Source: Tepidiforma sp.
Lineage (GTDB): Bacteria > Chloroflexota > Dehalococcoidia > Tepidiformales > Tepidiformaceae
Direction: 5' to 3'
Length of the DNA: 64,000 bases
Assembly (NCBI RefSeq): GCF_026003995.1
Contig: NZ_BPIG01000001.1
Span: 693,444-757,443 of the forward strand
Shown here: piece after piece, positions 52,771 through 61,754 of the stretch
How the letters are laid out: each line of letters begins with the position of its first letter
Numbering within the stretch: the first letter of the stretch is position 1
Notes under the pieces: generated by a model
The model's input: the letters and a program-made list of their open reading frames with translations, nothing else
Told to the model about the DNA's origin: nothing
Databases searched by the model: none
Program-made: the position numbers and the translations under genes

Positions 52771-53360
52771 AGGAGCCGGGTAGCGACGGGGAACGCCCAG
52801 CGGGTGAGCGCCGCCCGGCGCTGGAAGTTCTCGCGCGCCGCCGGGGGAGGCGTACGCGACCGCGCCCAGGATTCGAGGCTGTCGTACCAGGTGATGAGCA
52901 GCATCGCGACCGCGCCGGGAGCGGCATCGCGGCGGAGGAGGGCGCGGGGCTCGGCGCGGTAGCCGGGTCCGTGTTCGAAGGACTCCCACGCCTCGGCGGA
53001 GAGCCGGACGAACGGCTCGAGGTCGGCGGGCGCGATTTCGAACGTACGGAAGACGTAGACGCCGGGCGTGTGCTGCGGCACGGGCTCGACCGGGCGGACG
53101 GTGGGCGCGAAGTCGGCCTGCTCGGTGACCGCGGCGCGGTCGAAGGGCGGGAGCTGCCATCCCGCACCTTCGCCGGCGGCGACGAGGAAGGCTTCGTCGG
53201 TGCGGAGGCCGAGGAGGCCCGCGAAGGCACCCCACGGCACGAGCCCGGCATCGCGGCAGGCGGCGGCCCAGTCCTCTGCGGGTCCGCGGAGGCTCTCGGC
53301 GGGCCGGGGACGTTCGAACCGGACGCGGGCAACGCGGTAGACGGGCGGGCTGGCGCTCAT
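52767..53360 (-). CDS. NIPSNAP-like / ferredoxin-fold protein, function unknown
   Basis: A 197-aa protein. Its second half (GVYVFRTFEIAPADLEPFVRLSAEAWESFE then AMLLITWYDSLESWARS) fits NIPSNAP or dimeric alpha/beta-barrel folds; the first half is a similar repeat (YRVARVRFERPRPAESL). No catalytic residues are recognised. ATG 53360 overlaps the stop of the upstream GNAT gene (ATGA). Confidence 0.55.
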   Translation of the reverse strand: MSASPPVYRVARVRFERPRPAESLRGPAEDWAAACRDAGLVPWGAFAGLLGLRTDEAFLVAAGEGAGWQLPPFDRAAVTEQADFAPTVRPVEPVPQHTPGVYVFRTFEIAPADLEPFVRLSAEAWESFEHGPGYRAEPRALLRRDAAPGAVAMLLITWYDSLESWARSRTPPPAARENFQRRAALTRWAFPVATRLL

Positions 53361-53857
53361 GGCGCTGCGCCCGGGGCGAGCGGCACGGAGAGGTCCGGCC
53401 CGCGGAGGTCGAGCACGACGGCGACCTCCTTGCAGTTGGTGAAGAACGGGCAGCGGACGCACTCGTTCCAGACCTTTTGCGGGAACTCCATCACGTTCGC
53501 GAGCCGGAAGCCCTGCTTCTGGAAAAAGCCGGGCCGGTAGGTGAGCGCGAAGACGCGTTCGAGGCCGAAGGCGCGGGCGTCTTCGACGCAGGCGGCGACG
53601 ATGGCGGCGCCGACGCCGCGGCCCTGCGCGGATTCGGCGACGGCGAGCGAGCGCACTTCGGCGAGGTCGGGGCCCATGATGTGGAGCGAGCCGCAGCCGA
53701 CGATTTCGCCGCCGATGCGGGCGACCTTGAAATCGCGGATGGCTTCGTAGATTTCGCCGATGGGGCGATGGAGCATATCGCCGCGGTCGGCCCAGTAGGT
53801 GACGAGGGCGTGGATAGCGGCGGCATCGGCCAGCCGGGCTGGTTCGACGACGGTCAT
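53357..53857 (-). CDS. ArgA-like GNAT N-acetyltransferase
   Basis: A 166-aa GNAT protein: TVVEPARLADAAAIHALVTYWAD, SLHIMGPDLAEVRSLAVAESAQGRGVGAAIVAACVEDARAFG (acetyl-CoA loop QGRGVG), ALTYRPGFFQKQGF, and a C-terminal WNECVRCPFFTNCKEVAVVLDL with three Cys. This matches the short, stand-alone N-acetylglutamate synthases of actinobacteria and deep-branching lineages. I start at ATG 53857; an in-frame GTG at 53902 would add 15 residues. No other arg genes are near. Confidence 0.78.
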   Translation of the reverse strand: MTVVEPARLADAAAIHALVTYWADRGDMLHRPIGEIYEAIRDFKVARIGGEIVGCGSLHIMGPDLAEVRSLAVAESAQGRGVGAAIVAACVEDARAFGLERVFALTYRPGFFQKQGFRLANVMEFPQKVWNECVRCPFFTNCKEVAVVLDLRGPDLSVPLAPGAAP

Positions 53858-53904
53858 GGGTGGGGCGAGCTCCTGCGGTCCGGGTGATGAAAGGTTCGGC
53901 ACGG

Positions 53905-53979
53905 TCAGAGGCGCCGGCGAACGGGGGCGACGTGCGTGGCGTCGCCCGGGGTCACCTCGAACAGCTGGAGCGGTGGCAT
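53905..53979 (-). CDS. 24-aa ORF, possibly leaderless, before the GNAT gene
   Basis: Begins MPPLQLFEVTPGDATHV and ends with a basic RRRL. Its ATG is 6 nt after a TACACT -10 (53991-53986), so the transcript could begin on the ATG. The stop is 2 nt before an in-frame GTG of the GNAT gene. There is no ribosome site. It could be a leader ORF or a chance frame. Confidence 0.25.
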   Translation of the reverse strand: MPPLQLFEVTPGDATHVAPVRRRL

Positions 53980-53985
53980 GGGAGC

Positions 53986-53991
53986 AGTGTA
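53986..53991 (-). promoter_or_regulatory. candidate -10 (TACACT) upstream of the GNAT gene
   Basis: Minus-strand TACACT with spacing N6 to the ATG of the 24-aa ORF. It would also transcribe the GNAT and NIPSNAP-like genes. Confidence 0.4.
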
Positions 53992-54084
53992 CGCGAGGGC
54001 GGGCGGCAGGGGCGAGGGGCGGTAGAGCGCGGCGCGGGCGCGCGGTAGGCTGAGGCGGCCGGGGTATCCGGCGGGGTGACTGCG

Positions 54085-54999
54085 ATGCGTGTCGTCGTGA
54101 TGGGACAGGCTGCGTTCGGCGAGGCCGTCTTCCGGCGGCTGCGGGAGGACGGGTTGGAGGTGGCGGGCGTCAGCGCGCCAGCGCCGGCCGGCGGACGGGA
54201 GGATGCCCTCTGGGCGGCGGCATCGGCTGCGGGCGTGCCGGTCATCGAGACGCGGCGGCTGAAGGAGGCGGAGGGGCAGGAGGCGTGGGCGGCGCTGCGG
54301 CCGGATCTCTGCGTGATGGCGTTCGTGACGGAGATCATCCCGCACGAGGTGCTCGAGCTGCCGCGGCTGGGGAGCATCCAGTACCACCCGAGCCTGCTGC
54401 CGCTGCACCGGGGCTCCTCGGCGATCAACTGGGCGATCATCTTCGGGCGGACGGAGACGGGGCTGACGATTTTCTGGCCGGACCGCGGCATCGATACGGG
54501 GCCGATCCTCCTGCAGCGGAGCTGCCCGATCGGGCCGGACGACACGGTCGGGTCGGTGTACTTCGAGCGGCTGTTCCCGATGGGGGTCGATGCGATGGCC
54601 GAGGCGGCGGCGCTGGTGCGCGACGGGAAGGCGCCCCGCATCCCGCAGGACCACGCGAAAGCGACCTACGAGCCGCCCTGCCGGGATGAGCACGCGGGGA
54701 TCCGCTGGCACGAGCCGGTGGACCGGCTGTACGCGCTCATCCGCGGGTGCAACCCGCAGCCGGGGGCCTGGACGACGTTCGAGGGCCAGCGGCTGCGCAT
54801 CTTCGACTGCCGGCTGACAGGCGACGAGGAGCCCGGCATGCCCGGCCGGGTACTCCGGGTCGAGGAGGGGAGCTTCGACGTGCGGCTGAACGGCGGCGTG
54901 CTGCGCGTCCTCCGGGTGCAGCCGGAGGGCGGGAAGAAGGTCGGCGCCGGCGAGTGGGCGCGGGAGGCAGGACTGGCGGCCGGCTACCGCTTCCGCTGA
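54085..54999 (+). CDS. formyltransferase-family protein resembling the 10-formyl-THF hydrolase domain
   Basis: A 304-aa protein of the Fmt/PurN/ALDH1L N-terminal family: VVVMGQAAFGEAVFRRLREDGLEV, QYHPSLLPLHRGSSAINWAIIFGRTETGLTIFWPDRGIDTGPILLQ, DDTVGSVYFERLFPMGVDAM, GKAPRIPQDHAKATYEPPCRDEHAGIRWHEPVDRLYALIRGCNPQPGAWTTFEGQRLRIF. HPSLLP and the catalytic D of GIDTG are present. The wording IFWPDRGIDTG and YHPSLLPLHRGSSAINW is closer to the hydrolase domain of 10-formyl-THF dehydrogenase than to Met-tRNA formyltransferase. It may hydrolyse 10-formyl-THF or formylate an amine; a true fmt should be sought elsewhere. An alternative GTG start is at 54076. Confidence 0.75.
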   Translation: MRVVVMGQAAFGEAVFRRLREDGLEVAGVSAPAPAGGREDALWAAASAAGVPVIETRRLKEAEGQEAWAALRPDLCVMAFVTEIIPHEVLELPRLGSIQYHPSLLPLHRGSSAINWAIIFGRTETGLTIFWPDRGIDTGPILLQRSCPIGPDDTVGSVYFERLFPMGVDAMAEAAALVRDGKAPRIPQDHAKATYEPPCRDEHAGIRWHEPVDRLYALIRGCNPQPGAWTTFEGQRLRIFDCRLTGDEEPGMPGRVLRVEEGSFDVRLNGGVLRVLRVQPEGGKKVGAGEWAREAGLAAGYRFR

Positions 55000-55016
55000 G
55001 CTCGCGGTTCAGCAGA

Positions 55017-57143
55017 TCAGAGGTTATCGAGCAGGAAGCGGATGACGCGCTCCTCCTGGTATTCGAGGCCGCGCTGGTCGCGCGGCATGTGGCGCTCCTC
55101 GGGGAAGATGAGGAGGTCGTACGGCTTGCCTGCTTCCGTGAGCGCGACGATGAAGCGGGCGGTGTGGCGGAAGTGCACGTTTTCGTCGGTCATCCCGTGG
55201 ACGAGGAGCAGGCGGCCCTCGAGCCGGTGCGCATGGACCAGTGCCGAGGCTTCGCGGTAGCCGTCGGGGTTTTCGGCGGGCGTGCCCATGTACCGCTCGG
55301 TGTAGCCGGTGTCGTAGCCGTCCCAGTCGGTGACGGGGGCGCCGGCCACGCCCACGCGGAAGACCTCCGGGGCCTTGAGCAGGCACATGAGGGTCATGTA
55401 GCCGCCGTAGCTCCAGCCGTAGATGCCGACGCGGGAGGTATCGAGGCCGGGCAGGCCGGCGAGGTAGCGGACGCCCCCGACCTGGTCTTCGACCTCGACG
55501 GTGCCCATGCGGCGGGCGATGTGGGCTTCGAAGGCGAGGCCCCGGCCGCTGCTGCCGCGGTTGTCGAGCTTGAAGACGGCGATGCCCTGCTGGGCGAGGT
55601 ACTGGGCGCGGAGATCGACCGTGAGGGTCCAGTCGTCGACGACGCGCTGGACGTGGGGGCCGCCGTAGACGGAGACGACGACCGGCGCCGGGCGGTCCGA
55701 GGGGCCTGGGCGATAGAGCGCGCCGTAGAGCACGGTGCCGTCCGGTGCGGCGACTTCGTGGAACTCGGGGATGGCGAGGCCGAGCGACGGGGCGTCCACG
55801 GGCTCGGGTTCGTGGACCGGGACGACGCGGCCATCGAGGAGGTCCCGGGCGACGACGCGGGGCGGCTGCTCGCGCGAGCTCCAGCTATCGAGCAGCCAGG
55901 CGCCGCCGGGCGCGAGGACGCCCGCGTGCCAGCCGTGCTCGGGGGTGAGGCGCTCGGGTTCGCCGCCGGCGAGCGGGACACGGTAGAGATGGCGCTCGAG
56001 CGGTGACTCGCGGGTGGCCGCGAAATACGCCAGCCCGCGGGCCTCGTCGACGCCGAGCACCGAGGTGACCATCCACTCGCCGGAGGTGAGCTGCCGCTCG
56101 AGGGCGCCGTCCGGGCTGAGGAGGTAGAGGTGGCGGAAGCCGGAGCGTTCGCTGGACCAGAGGATGCGGCCGTCGGCGAGGAAGATGGTGTCGCCGGCGA
56201 GGTTGATCCAGGGCTCCTGGTGCTCCTCGAGGAGGACGCGGCCGGGGCGGCCCGGCTCGAACACGACGATCCGGAGGGTGCGCTGGTCGCGGGAGAGGAC
56301 CTGGACGGCGAGCGCTCCATCCGGCCGCCAGCCGACGCGCGCGATGTAGAGGTCGCGGTCGGGGCCGAGGTCGAGCCATTCGACGCGGCCGTCGTCGAGG
56401 CGGACGATGCCGAGGTCGAGGATGGCGTTCGGCTGGCCGGCGAACGGGTAGCGGTGGCGCTCGATATCGATGTCCGCCTTGCCCTGGTGGACGATGGGGT
56501 ATTCGGGGATGTGGCGCGAGTCGGCGCGGATGAAGGCGATGCGGTCGCCATCGGGGCTCCACCAGAAGCCGCGGTCGCGCTCGAGCTCCTCCTGGGCGAT
56601 GAACTCGGCGAGGCCGTTCGTGAGCCCGTCCTCGGCGTCGTGGGTCAGGCGGCGCGGTTCGCCGCCGGCGGCTGGCAAGACGTAGAGGTCGCCGTCGCGG
56701 ACGAAGGCGATACGGTCGCCGGCCGGCGAGAGGTGCGGGTCGATGGCACCCTCCGACCCGGGCACCGGTTCGAGGCCGCCGTCGCCGACGCGGAGCCAGA
56801 GCCGGCCCCCGCCCGGGACGAGCAGCGTCGGGACGGGGGCGCGCACGGCGAACTCGTAGCTGGTGACGCCGAGTTCGCGGAGGCGGGCGCGCTCGCGGCG
56901 GAGTTCCTCTTCCCGCGAGAGCTGCTGCTCGGAGGTCGTGGCGGGCGGCGGCCCGGCGATGACGCGGCGTTCGCCCGTTTCGAGGTCGAGCTGCCAGAGG
57001 CTGCGGACGAGGTTGCCCTCGGCCGAGTGGAGGTAGGTGACCGCGCGGCCGTCGGGGGTGAAGCCCAGGCCGCCGGGGACGTTCATCCCGGACCGGGGGA
57101 AGCGGGCGAGGTCGGCGATGGTGAGGCGGCGGGGCGAGGTCAC
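55017..57143 (-). CDS. S9 family peptidase (dipeptidyl-peptidase IV-like)
   Basis: A 708-aa serine peptidase with an N-terminal beta-propeller (repeated DGDRIAFxRxGDLYV units) and a C-terminal alpha/beta hydrolase. The propeller carries the substrate N-terminus-binding Glu pair in NGLAEFIAQEELERDRGFWWSPDG, typical of DPP IV. Catalytic residues are Ser in GIYGWSYGGYMTLM, Asp in LVHGMTDENVHF and His in EERHMPRD. There is no signal peptide, so it probably works on cytoplasmic peptides. GTG 57143 overlaps the M24 peptidase stop (GTGA), giving a two-peptidase operon for proline-containing peptides. Confidence 0.92.
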   Translation of the reverse strand: MTSPRRLTIADLARFPRSGMNVPGGLGFTPDGRAVTYLHSAEGNLVRSLWQLDLETGERRVIAGPPPATTSEQQLSREEELRRERARLRELGVTSYEFAVRAPVPTLLVPGGGRLWLRVGDGGLEPVPGSEGAIDPHLSPAGDRIAFVRDGDLYVLPAAGGEPRRLTHDAEDGLTNGLAEFIAQEELERDRGFWWSPDGDRIAFIRADSRHIPEYPIVHQGKADIDIERHRYPFAGQPNAILDLGIVRLDDGRVEWLDLGPDRDLYIARVGWRPDGALAVQVLSRDQRTLRIVVFEPGRPGRVLLEEHQEPWINLAGDTIFLADGRILWSSERSGFRHLYLLSPDGALERQLTSGEWMVTSVLGVDEARGLAYFAATRESPLERHLYRVPLAGGEPERLTPEHGWHAGVLAPGGAWLLDSWSSREQPPRVVARDLLDGRVVPVHEPEPVDAPSLGLAIPEFHEVAAPDGTVLYGALYRPGPSDRPAPVVVSVYGGPHVQRVVDDWTLTVDLRAQYLAQQGIAVFKLDNRGSSGRGLAFEAHIARRMGTVEVEDQVGGVRYLAGLPGLDTSRVGIYGWSYGGYMTLMCLLKAPEVFRVGVAGAPVTDWDGYDTGYTERYMGTPAENPDGYREASALVHAHRLEGRLLLVHGMTDENVHFRHTARFIVALTEAGKPYDLLIFPEERHMPRDQRGLEYQEERVIRFLLDNL

Positions 57144-58525
57144 CGGGCGAAGGCCTCGCTGCGGAGGGCTTCGATGGAGGCGATGTCGGAGGGCAGGGCA
57201 GCGGTCAGCACCTCGGGGGCTCCTTCGGTCACGAGGATGTCGTCTTCGATGCGGATGCCGCCGAAGCCGCGGAGAGCGTCGACCCGCTCCCAGTCGACGG
57301 CGTCATGGTACCGTTCGCGGCGGGCGGGGTCGTCGAGGATGGCCGGGATGACGTAGATGCCGGGCTCGATGGTGACGACGTAGCCGGGCTGGAGCGGGAG
57401 GTCGGCGCGGAGCCACTTGAGCCCAAAGCGGTCGCTTGGCGAGCGGCCCTGGAGGCAGCCGCCGGCGTCGTGGGTGGCGAGGCCGAGGAGGTGGCCGAGG
57501 CCGTGGGGGAAGAAGAGCGCGTGGGCGTCGGCCTCGACGAGGTCGGCGGGCGCGCCGCGGAGGATGCCGAGGTCGACGAGGCCGGCCGCGATGCGCTCGC
57601 AGGCGCGGAGGTGGAGGTCGCGGTACTCCACGCCGGGGCGCGCTTCTTCGATAGCGGCGCGCTGGACGACATGGACGAGCTGGTAGAGGTCGCGCTGGAT
57701 GCCTTCGAAGCGGGGGCCGGCCGGGAAGGTGCGGGTGACGTCGCTGGCGTAGCCATCGACCTCGGCGCCGGCGTCGATGAGGACGAGGTCGCCCTCGCGG
57801 AGCTCGCGGCGGGTCGGGGAGAAATGCAGGATGGCGCCGTTGGGGCCGGTACCGACGATAGAGCCGTAGGCGGTGCGGTGGGCGCCGTGCCGGAAGAATT
57901 CGGCCTCGAGTTCGACCTGGAGGCCGCGCTCGGTCATACCGGGACGGGCGGTGCGGAGGGCGAGGAGATGGCCGGCCCGGCTCGCTTCGGCGGCGCGGCG
58001 CATGGCGGCGAGTTCGGCAGGGTCCTTCGCGCGGCGGGCTTCGCTGACGTGCCAGGAGAGGCGGGCGGCGAGGTCGTCATCGAGCACGGCTTCGAGGCGG
58101 TCGAGCGGGGGCAGGCGGTAGCCGGCGGGGCGGTCGGCGACGTCGCGGTTGCCGAGGATGGCGAGCGGTTCGCCGCGGCGGGCTTCGAGCCAGCCCGCGA
58201 GGCGCTCGATGGGCTGGACCGGGAGGCCGGCAGCCGCTTCGAGCCGGTCGATGTCAGGGCCGTCGCCGGTCCAGATGCGGTCTTCGAACGCCGGGAGCGC
58301 GACGAAGAGCGCCCAGCCTTCGGCGGGGTCGAAGGCGAGGACGCTCGCGGGTTCGGCGATGCCGGCGAGGTAGCGGAATTCCGGGTGGGCGTGGAACTCG
58401 TGGAACTGGTCAGTCCCGGCGATGGGCAGCGGCAGGCCGCTGGCGACGAGGACGGCGCCGCGGTCGAGCGTCCAGCCGCGGGCGATGCGGCTGCGGCGCT
58501 CGGCGACGGCGGCGGAGGAGTCCAT
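57140..58525 (-). CDS. M24 family Xaa-Pro aminopeptidase
   Basis: A 461-aa metallopeptidase with an N-terminal creatinase-like domain (FHAHPEFRYLAGIAEP) and the pita-bread domain: ILHFSPTRRELREGDLVLIDAGAEVDGYASDVTRTFPAG (two Asp ligands), FFPHGLGHLLGLATHD (His), VVTIEPGIYV (Glu) and IRIEDDILVTEG (Glu). All five metal ligands are present. The ATG at 58525 lies 7 nt after TACACT, so its mRNA is probably leaderless. The downstream S9 peptidase is translationally coupled. Confidence 0.93.
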   Translation of the reverse strand: MDSSAAVAERRSRIARGWTLDRGAVLVASGLPLPIAGTDQFHEFHAHPEFRYLAGIAEPASVLAFDPAEGWALFVALPAFEDRIWTGDGPDIDRLEAAAGLPVQPIERLAGWLEARRGEPLAILGNRDVADRPAGYRLPPLDRLEAVLDDDLAARLSWHVSEARRAKDPAELAAMRRAAEASRAGHLLALRTARPGMTERGLQVELEAEFFRHGAHRTAYGSIVGTGPNGAILHFSPTRRELREGDLVLIDAGAEVDGYASDVTRTFPAGPRFEGIQRDLYQLVHVVQRAAIEEARPGVEYRDLHLRACERIAAGLVDLGILRGAPADLVEADAHALFFPHGLGHLLGLATHDAGGCLQGRSPSDRFGLKWLRADLPLQPGYVVTIEPGIYVIPAILDDPARRERYHDAVDWERVDALRGFGGIRIEDDILVTEGAPEVLTAALPSDIASIEALRSEAFAR

Positions 58526-58532
58526 GCGGTGG

Positions 58533-58538
58533 AGTGTA
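58533..58538 (-). promoter_or_regulatory. -10 box (TACACT) 7 nt before the M24 peptidase start: leaderless mRNA
   Basis: Minus strand TACACT-CCACCGC-ATG; there is no Shine-Dalgarno. It lies in the 22-nt gap after the WYL regulator gene. Confidence 0.5.
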
Positions 58539-58547
58539 GCGGAGGGC

Positions 58548-59514
58548 TCAGGGGTACCGCTGCGCGGCGGCCTTGACGAGCCCGGCGACGCGTTCGCGGA
58601 GTTCATCGGGGGCGACGACGACAGCCTCCGGCCCCCAGCTGAGGACCCACGGGGTGATTTCGAGCAGGCTGGGGAGCGAGACCTTCAGGCGGATGCCGCC
58701 TTCGGGGAGCATCTCGAGCTCCTGCGAGACGTGCCAGTAGCTTTCGCGGATGCGGTCGGCGACGGAGGGCGAGAAATCGATGACGACGTCGTAACGGGAT
58801 TCGCCGATGACGACGCCGCCCCAGCTGTTGCGGAGGGTCTCGGCGAGCCGGTCGAGGTCGACGGGCTCGAATTCGCGTCCGGTTTGCTCGACGGCGCGGA
58901 TGCGGTCGACCTTGAAGACGCGGACCTCGCCGTGGGCGTGGGAGTAGCCGATCAGGTAGGTGCCGCTCTCGGTGTGGTCGAGGATGTACGGGTCGACCTC
59001 GTAGCGGCGGGGGCCACTGGCATGGGCTGAGCGGTATTCGATGATGATCGAGCGGCTGGTGGCCCATGCCTCGGTGATGCGGGCGAGCACCTCGGTGGCG
59101 TCGCGGTTGAACGGGAGCTGGCGGTATTCGCGGACGGTGCGCTGCATGTGCTCGGCCATGCCCTTCGGGAGCGCTTCGGCGACTTTTTCGAGGGCGGTGA
59201 GCGCATCGGGGTCGTGCTCGTCAGCGGACCGGAGCATGAGGCGCATGGCGAAGTAGAGGGCGCGGCCTTCCTGCAGCGTGAGGCGGACGGGGCCGAAGAG
59301 CGGCTGGGCGCCGTCCATGATGCGCCCAGCGGCGGTTCTCGAAGACGAGGGGGACGTTGAGCTCGCTCTCGATGGCGACGAGGTCGCGCTGGATAGTGCG
59401 CTGAGAATAGCCAGTCTCGCGAGCGAGTTCGAGCGTGGTGACGCCGTTGGGCCGCCGGACGAGGATGTCGCGGATGCGGATGAGGCGGGTCGAGCGGCGG
59501 GTTTGTTCGGTCAT
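58548..59514 (-). CDS. HTH/WYL-domain transcriptional regulator (YafY-like; frameshifted as sequenced)
   Basis: The restored protein is about 321 aa. The N-terminal winged helix reads STRLIRIRDILVRRPNGVTTLELARETGYSQRTIQRDLVAIESELNVPLVFENRRW. The WYL ligand-sensing domain follows (IIEYRSAHASGPRRYEVDPYILDHTESGTYLIGYSHAHGEVRVFKVDRI), with YLIGY in place of WYL, then a WCX domain. One extra base in a CCC run at 59325-59327 splits ENRRW from MDGAQPLFGPVRLTLQ. A palindrome (TGTCGC-N4-GCGACA) 43 nt upstream is a candidate autoregulatory operator. The ligand and targets are unknown. Confidence 0.85.
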
Positions 59515-59557
59515 GGGGCGCTCACCTCCTGTCGATGGGCTGCGAAGCCGCACGATA

Positions 59558-59573
59558 TGTCGCGAGGGCGACA
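59558..59573. promoter_or_regulatory. candidate operator (TGTCGC-GAGG-GCGACA) between WYL regulator and DUF3090
   Basis: A perfect 6-4-6 inverted repeat, with an additional TGTCGC at 59579-59584 and GCGACA at 59637-59642. The 181-nt divergent region is locally AT-rich (around 59610-59620), consistent with promoters there. Confidence 0.4.
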
Positions 59574-59695
59574 ACTTGTGTCGCGAACATCCTGCGTTCC
59601 GCGGACTTTTGTGAATTTTCTGCGCTTCCTGAACGGGCGACAAAGGACGAACGGCACGCGACGGGAGGGACCTGCTGCCCTAGGATCAGGAGGAG

Positions 59696-60212
59696 ATGGC
59701 GCGCACGCACGACCTCGGGCGGCTGTTCCACATTTCGGCGGAGGCGATCGGCGAGCCGGGGCGGCGGCGGTTTCCGGCTGTGCGCGGTGAACGCGGCCGG
59801 TTTCGCGGCCTCGATGTGGCTCGAGAAGGAGCAGCTGAGCGCGCTCGGCGACGCCATCGAGACGGTGCTCGCGGACGAAGGCTATGAGTACGTGCCGCTG
59901 CCGCCGGACGATGCGCCCGCACGGCTCGCGGACATCGAATCGTTCGACGTGGACATCCGGCTGGCGCAGCTGAGCATGGGCGTGAACGCGGAGGAGCGGC
60001 ACATCGTGCTCATCGCGGCCGACGGGCCGGCAGATGCGGACGAGACGACGGGCCTGACAATGGAGTTCGACTACCGGCGCGGCTACGAACTGCGGCAGCA
60101 AATCGCGGCGGTGATTGCGGCAGGGCGGCCGCTCTGTCCGCTGTGCACCGCCCCGATGGACCCGGGCGGGCACATGTGCGTCCGGCGGAACGGCCACCAC
60201 CGCGAGGAGTAA
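59696..60212 (+). CDS. DUF3090 family protein (frameshifted as sequenced)
   Basis: The restored protein is 171 aa, normal for DUF3090. It begins MARTHDLGRLFHISAEAIGEPGRR, continues FRLCAVNAAGFAASMWLEKEQLSALGDAIETVL and ends in a zinc-ribbon-like CPLCTAPMDPGGHMCVRRNGHH. An extra T in the TTT at 59771-59773 breaks the frame; removing it joins RRRF to RLCAVN. The family is typical of actinobacteria and Chloroflexi and its function is unknown. It has GGAGG close to the ATG and is divergent from the WYL regulator gene. Confidence 0.8.
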
Positions 60213-60244
60213 GCCGGGGACCGCGCCGCTACGGCAGGGGTTCG

Positions 60245-60250
60245 TATACT
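60245..60250 (+). promoter_or_regulatory. -10 box (TATACT) 7 nt before the glpK start: leaderless mRNA
   Basis: TATACT-CCCGCAC-ATG. The transcription start would be the A of the glpK ATG; no Shine-Dalgarno is present. Confidence 0.55.
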
Positions 60251-60257
60251 CCCGCAC

Positions 60258-61754
60258 ATGACGCCCCCGTACATCCTCGCCATCGACCAGGGAACGACCA
60301 GCTCGCGCGCGCTCGTCGTCGACGCCGGCGGCGCCATCATCGGGACGGGACAGCAGCCCCTCACCCAGCACTACCCCCAACCCGGGTGGGTCGAGCATGA
60401 CCCGGAGGAGATCTGGTCGACGACGCTCGACGCAATCGGCGTCGCGCTGGCGCAGGCGGGGCTCGCGCTGCGGGATATCGCCTGCATCGGGCTGACGAAC
60501 CAGCGGGAAACGGCAGTCGCCTGGGAGCGGGCGACGGGGGCGCCGGTGCACCGCGCGATCGTCTGGCAGGACCGGCGGACGGCGGGCATCTGCGAAGACC
60601 TCCGTTCGGCCGGCGCCGAGGACGAGGTGCGCCAGCTGACGGGGCTGAAGCTCGACCCGTACTTCACTGCCACGAAGCTGACGTGGCTCTTCCGGCACGA
60701 CCCGGCGCTCCACCGCCGGGCGATGCAGGGCGAGATTTGCGTCGGCACGGTGGATGCGTGGCTGACGTGGAAGCTGACCGGCGGCGCCGTCTTCGCAACG
60801 GACTTCACGAACGCGTCGCGCACCTTGCTGTTCAACGTCAAGCGCGGACGGTGGGACGATCGGCTGCTCGACCTGTTCGAGGTGCCGCGGGCGGCGCTTC
60901 CGGTGGCGGTGCCGTCGCGTTCGAAGTACGGCTTCACGAGCGAGCAGGTGTTCGGCTGCCGGGTGCCGATCACCGGGGTGGCGGGCGACCAGCAGGCGGC
61001 GCTGTTCGGACAGGCGGGCTTCGCGCCCGGCGTGGCGAAGAACACCTACGGCACGGGCTGCTTCCTGCTCTCGAACGCCGGGCGGCGGGCCAGCGTGCCG
61101 GATTCTGGCCTGCTGCTCAGCCTCGGCGCCGGGACGGGGCTGCAGGGGCCGGAGTTCGTGGTCGAGGGTTCGGTGTTCGTCGCCGGGGCGCTCGTGCAGT
61201 GGCTGCGGGACGAACTGGGACTGATTCGCGAGTCGGCGGAGGTCGAGGCGCTGGCCGCGAGCGTGCCCGACGCGGGCGGCGTGACCATCGTGCCGGCGTT
61301 CACGGGGCTGGGCGCGCCGGACTGGGACCCGCACGCCCGGGGCGCAATCCTCGGGCTCACGCGGGGGGTGACGAAGGCGCACCTCGCGCGGGCGGCGCTG
61401 GAGGCGATCGCCCTCTCGAGTGCGGAGCTCATCGAGGTGATGAACGCATCGCTGCCGGAGCCGATCCGGGAGCTGCGCGTCGACGGCGGCGCGGCGGTGA
61501 ACGACCTGCTGATGCAGCTCCAGGCAGACTTCGCCGGCATCCCGGTGCTTCGGCCGCAATCGACCGAGACGACAGCGCTCGGCGCGGCGTTCCTCGCCGG
61601 GCTCGAAGCGGGAGCGTGGGCGAGCACGGAGGAGGTCGCGGAGCTGTGGCGGCCGGAGCGGGTGTTCGAACCGCGGCTCGGGAGCGCGGAGCGGCACCGG
61701 CGGCTGCGCGACTGGCGGCGCGCTGTGGAACGGACGCTGGGGTGGGCGGGTTGA
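60258..61754 (+). CDS. glpK: glycerol kinase
   Basis: GlpK phosphorylates glycerol to sn-glycerol 3-phosphate. The 498-aa FGGY kinase has ILAIDQGTTSSRALVVD, GLTNQRETAVAWERATG, VWQDRRTAGIC, WLTWKLTGG, GVAGDQQAALFGQAGFAPGVAKNTYGTGCFLL and LRVDGGAAVNDLLMQLQADFAGIPVLRPQSTETTALGAAFLAG. It is immediately followed by glpD (4-nt overlap). No uptake facilitator is adjacent. Confidence 0.96.
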   Translation: MTPPYILAIDQGTTSSRALVVDAGGAIIGTGQQPLTQHYPQPGWVEHDPEEIWSTTLDAIGVALAQAGLALRDIACIGLTNQRETAVAWERATGAPVHRAIVWQDRRTAGICEDLRSAGAEDEVRQLTGLKLDPYFTATKLTWLFRHDPALHRRAMQGEICVGTVDAWLTWKLTGGAVFATDFTNASRTLLFNVKRGRWDDRLLDLFEVPRAALPVAVPSRSKYGFTSEQVFGCRVPITGVAGDQQAALFGQAGFAPGVAKNTYGTGCFLLSNAGRRASVPDSGLLLSLGAGTGLQGPEFVVEGSVFVAGALVQWLRDELGLIRESAEVEALAASVPDAGGVTIVPAFTGLGAPDWDPHARGAILGLTRGVTKAHLARAALEAIALSSAELIEVMNASLPEPIRELRVDGGAAVNDLLMQLQADFAGIPVLRPQSTETTALGAAFLAGLEAGAWASTEEVAELWRPERVFEPRLGSAERHRRLRDWRRAVERTLGWAG

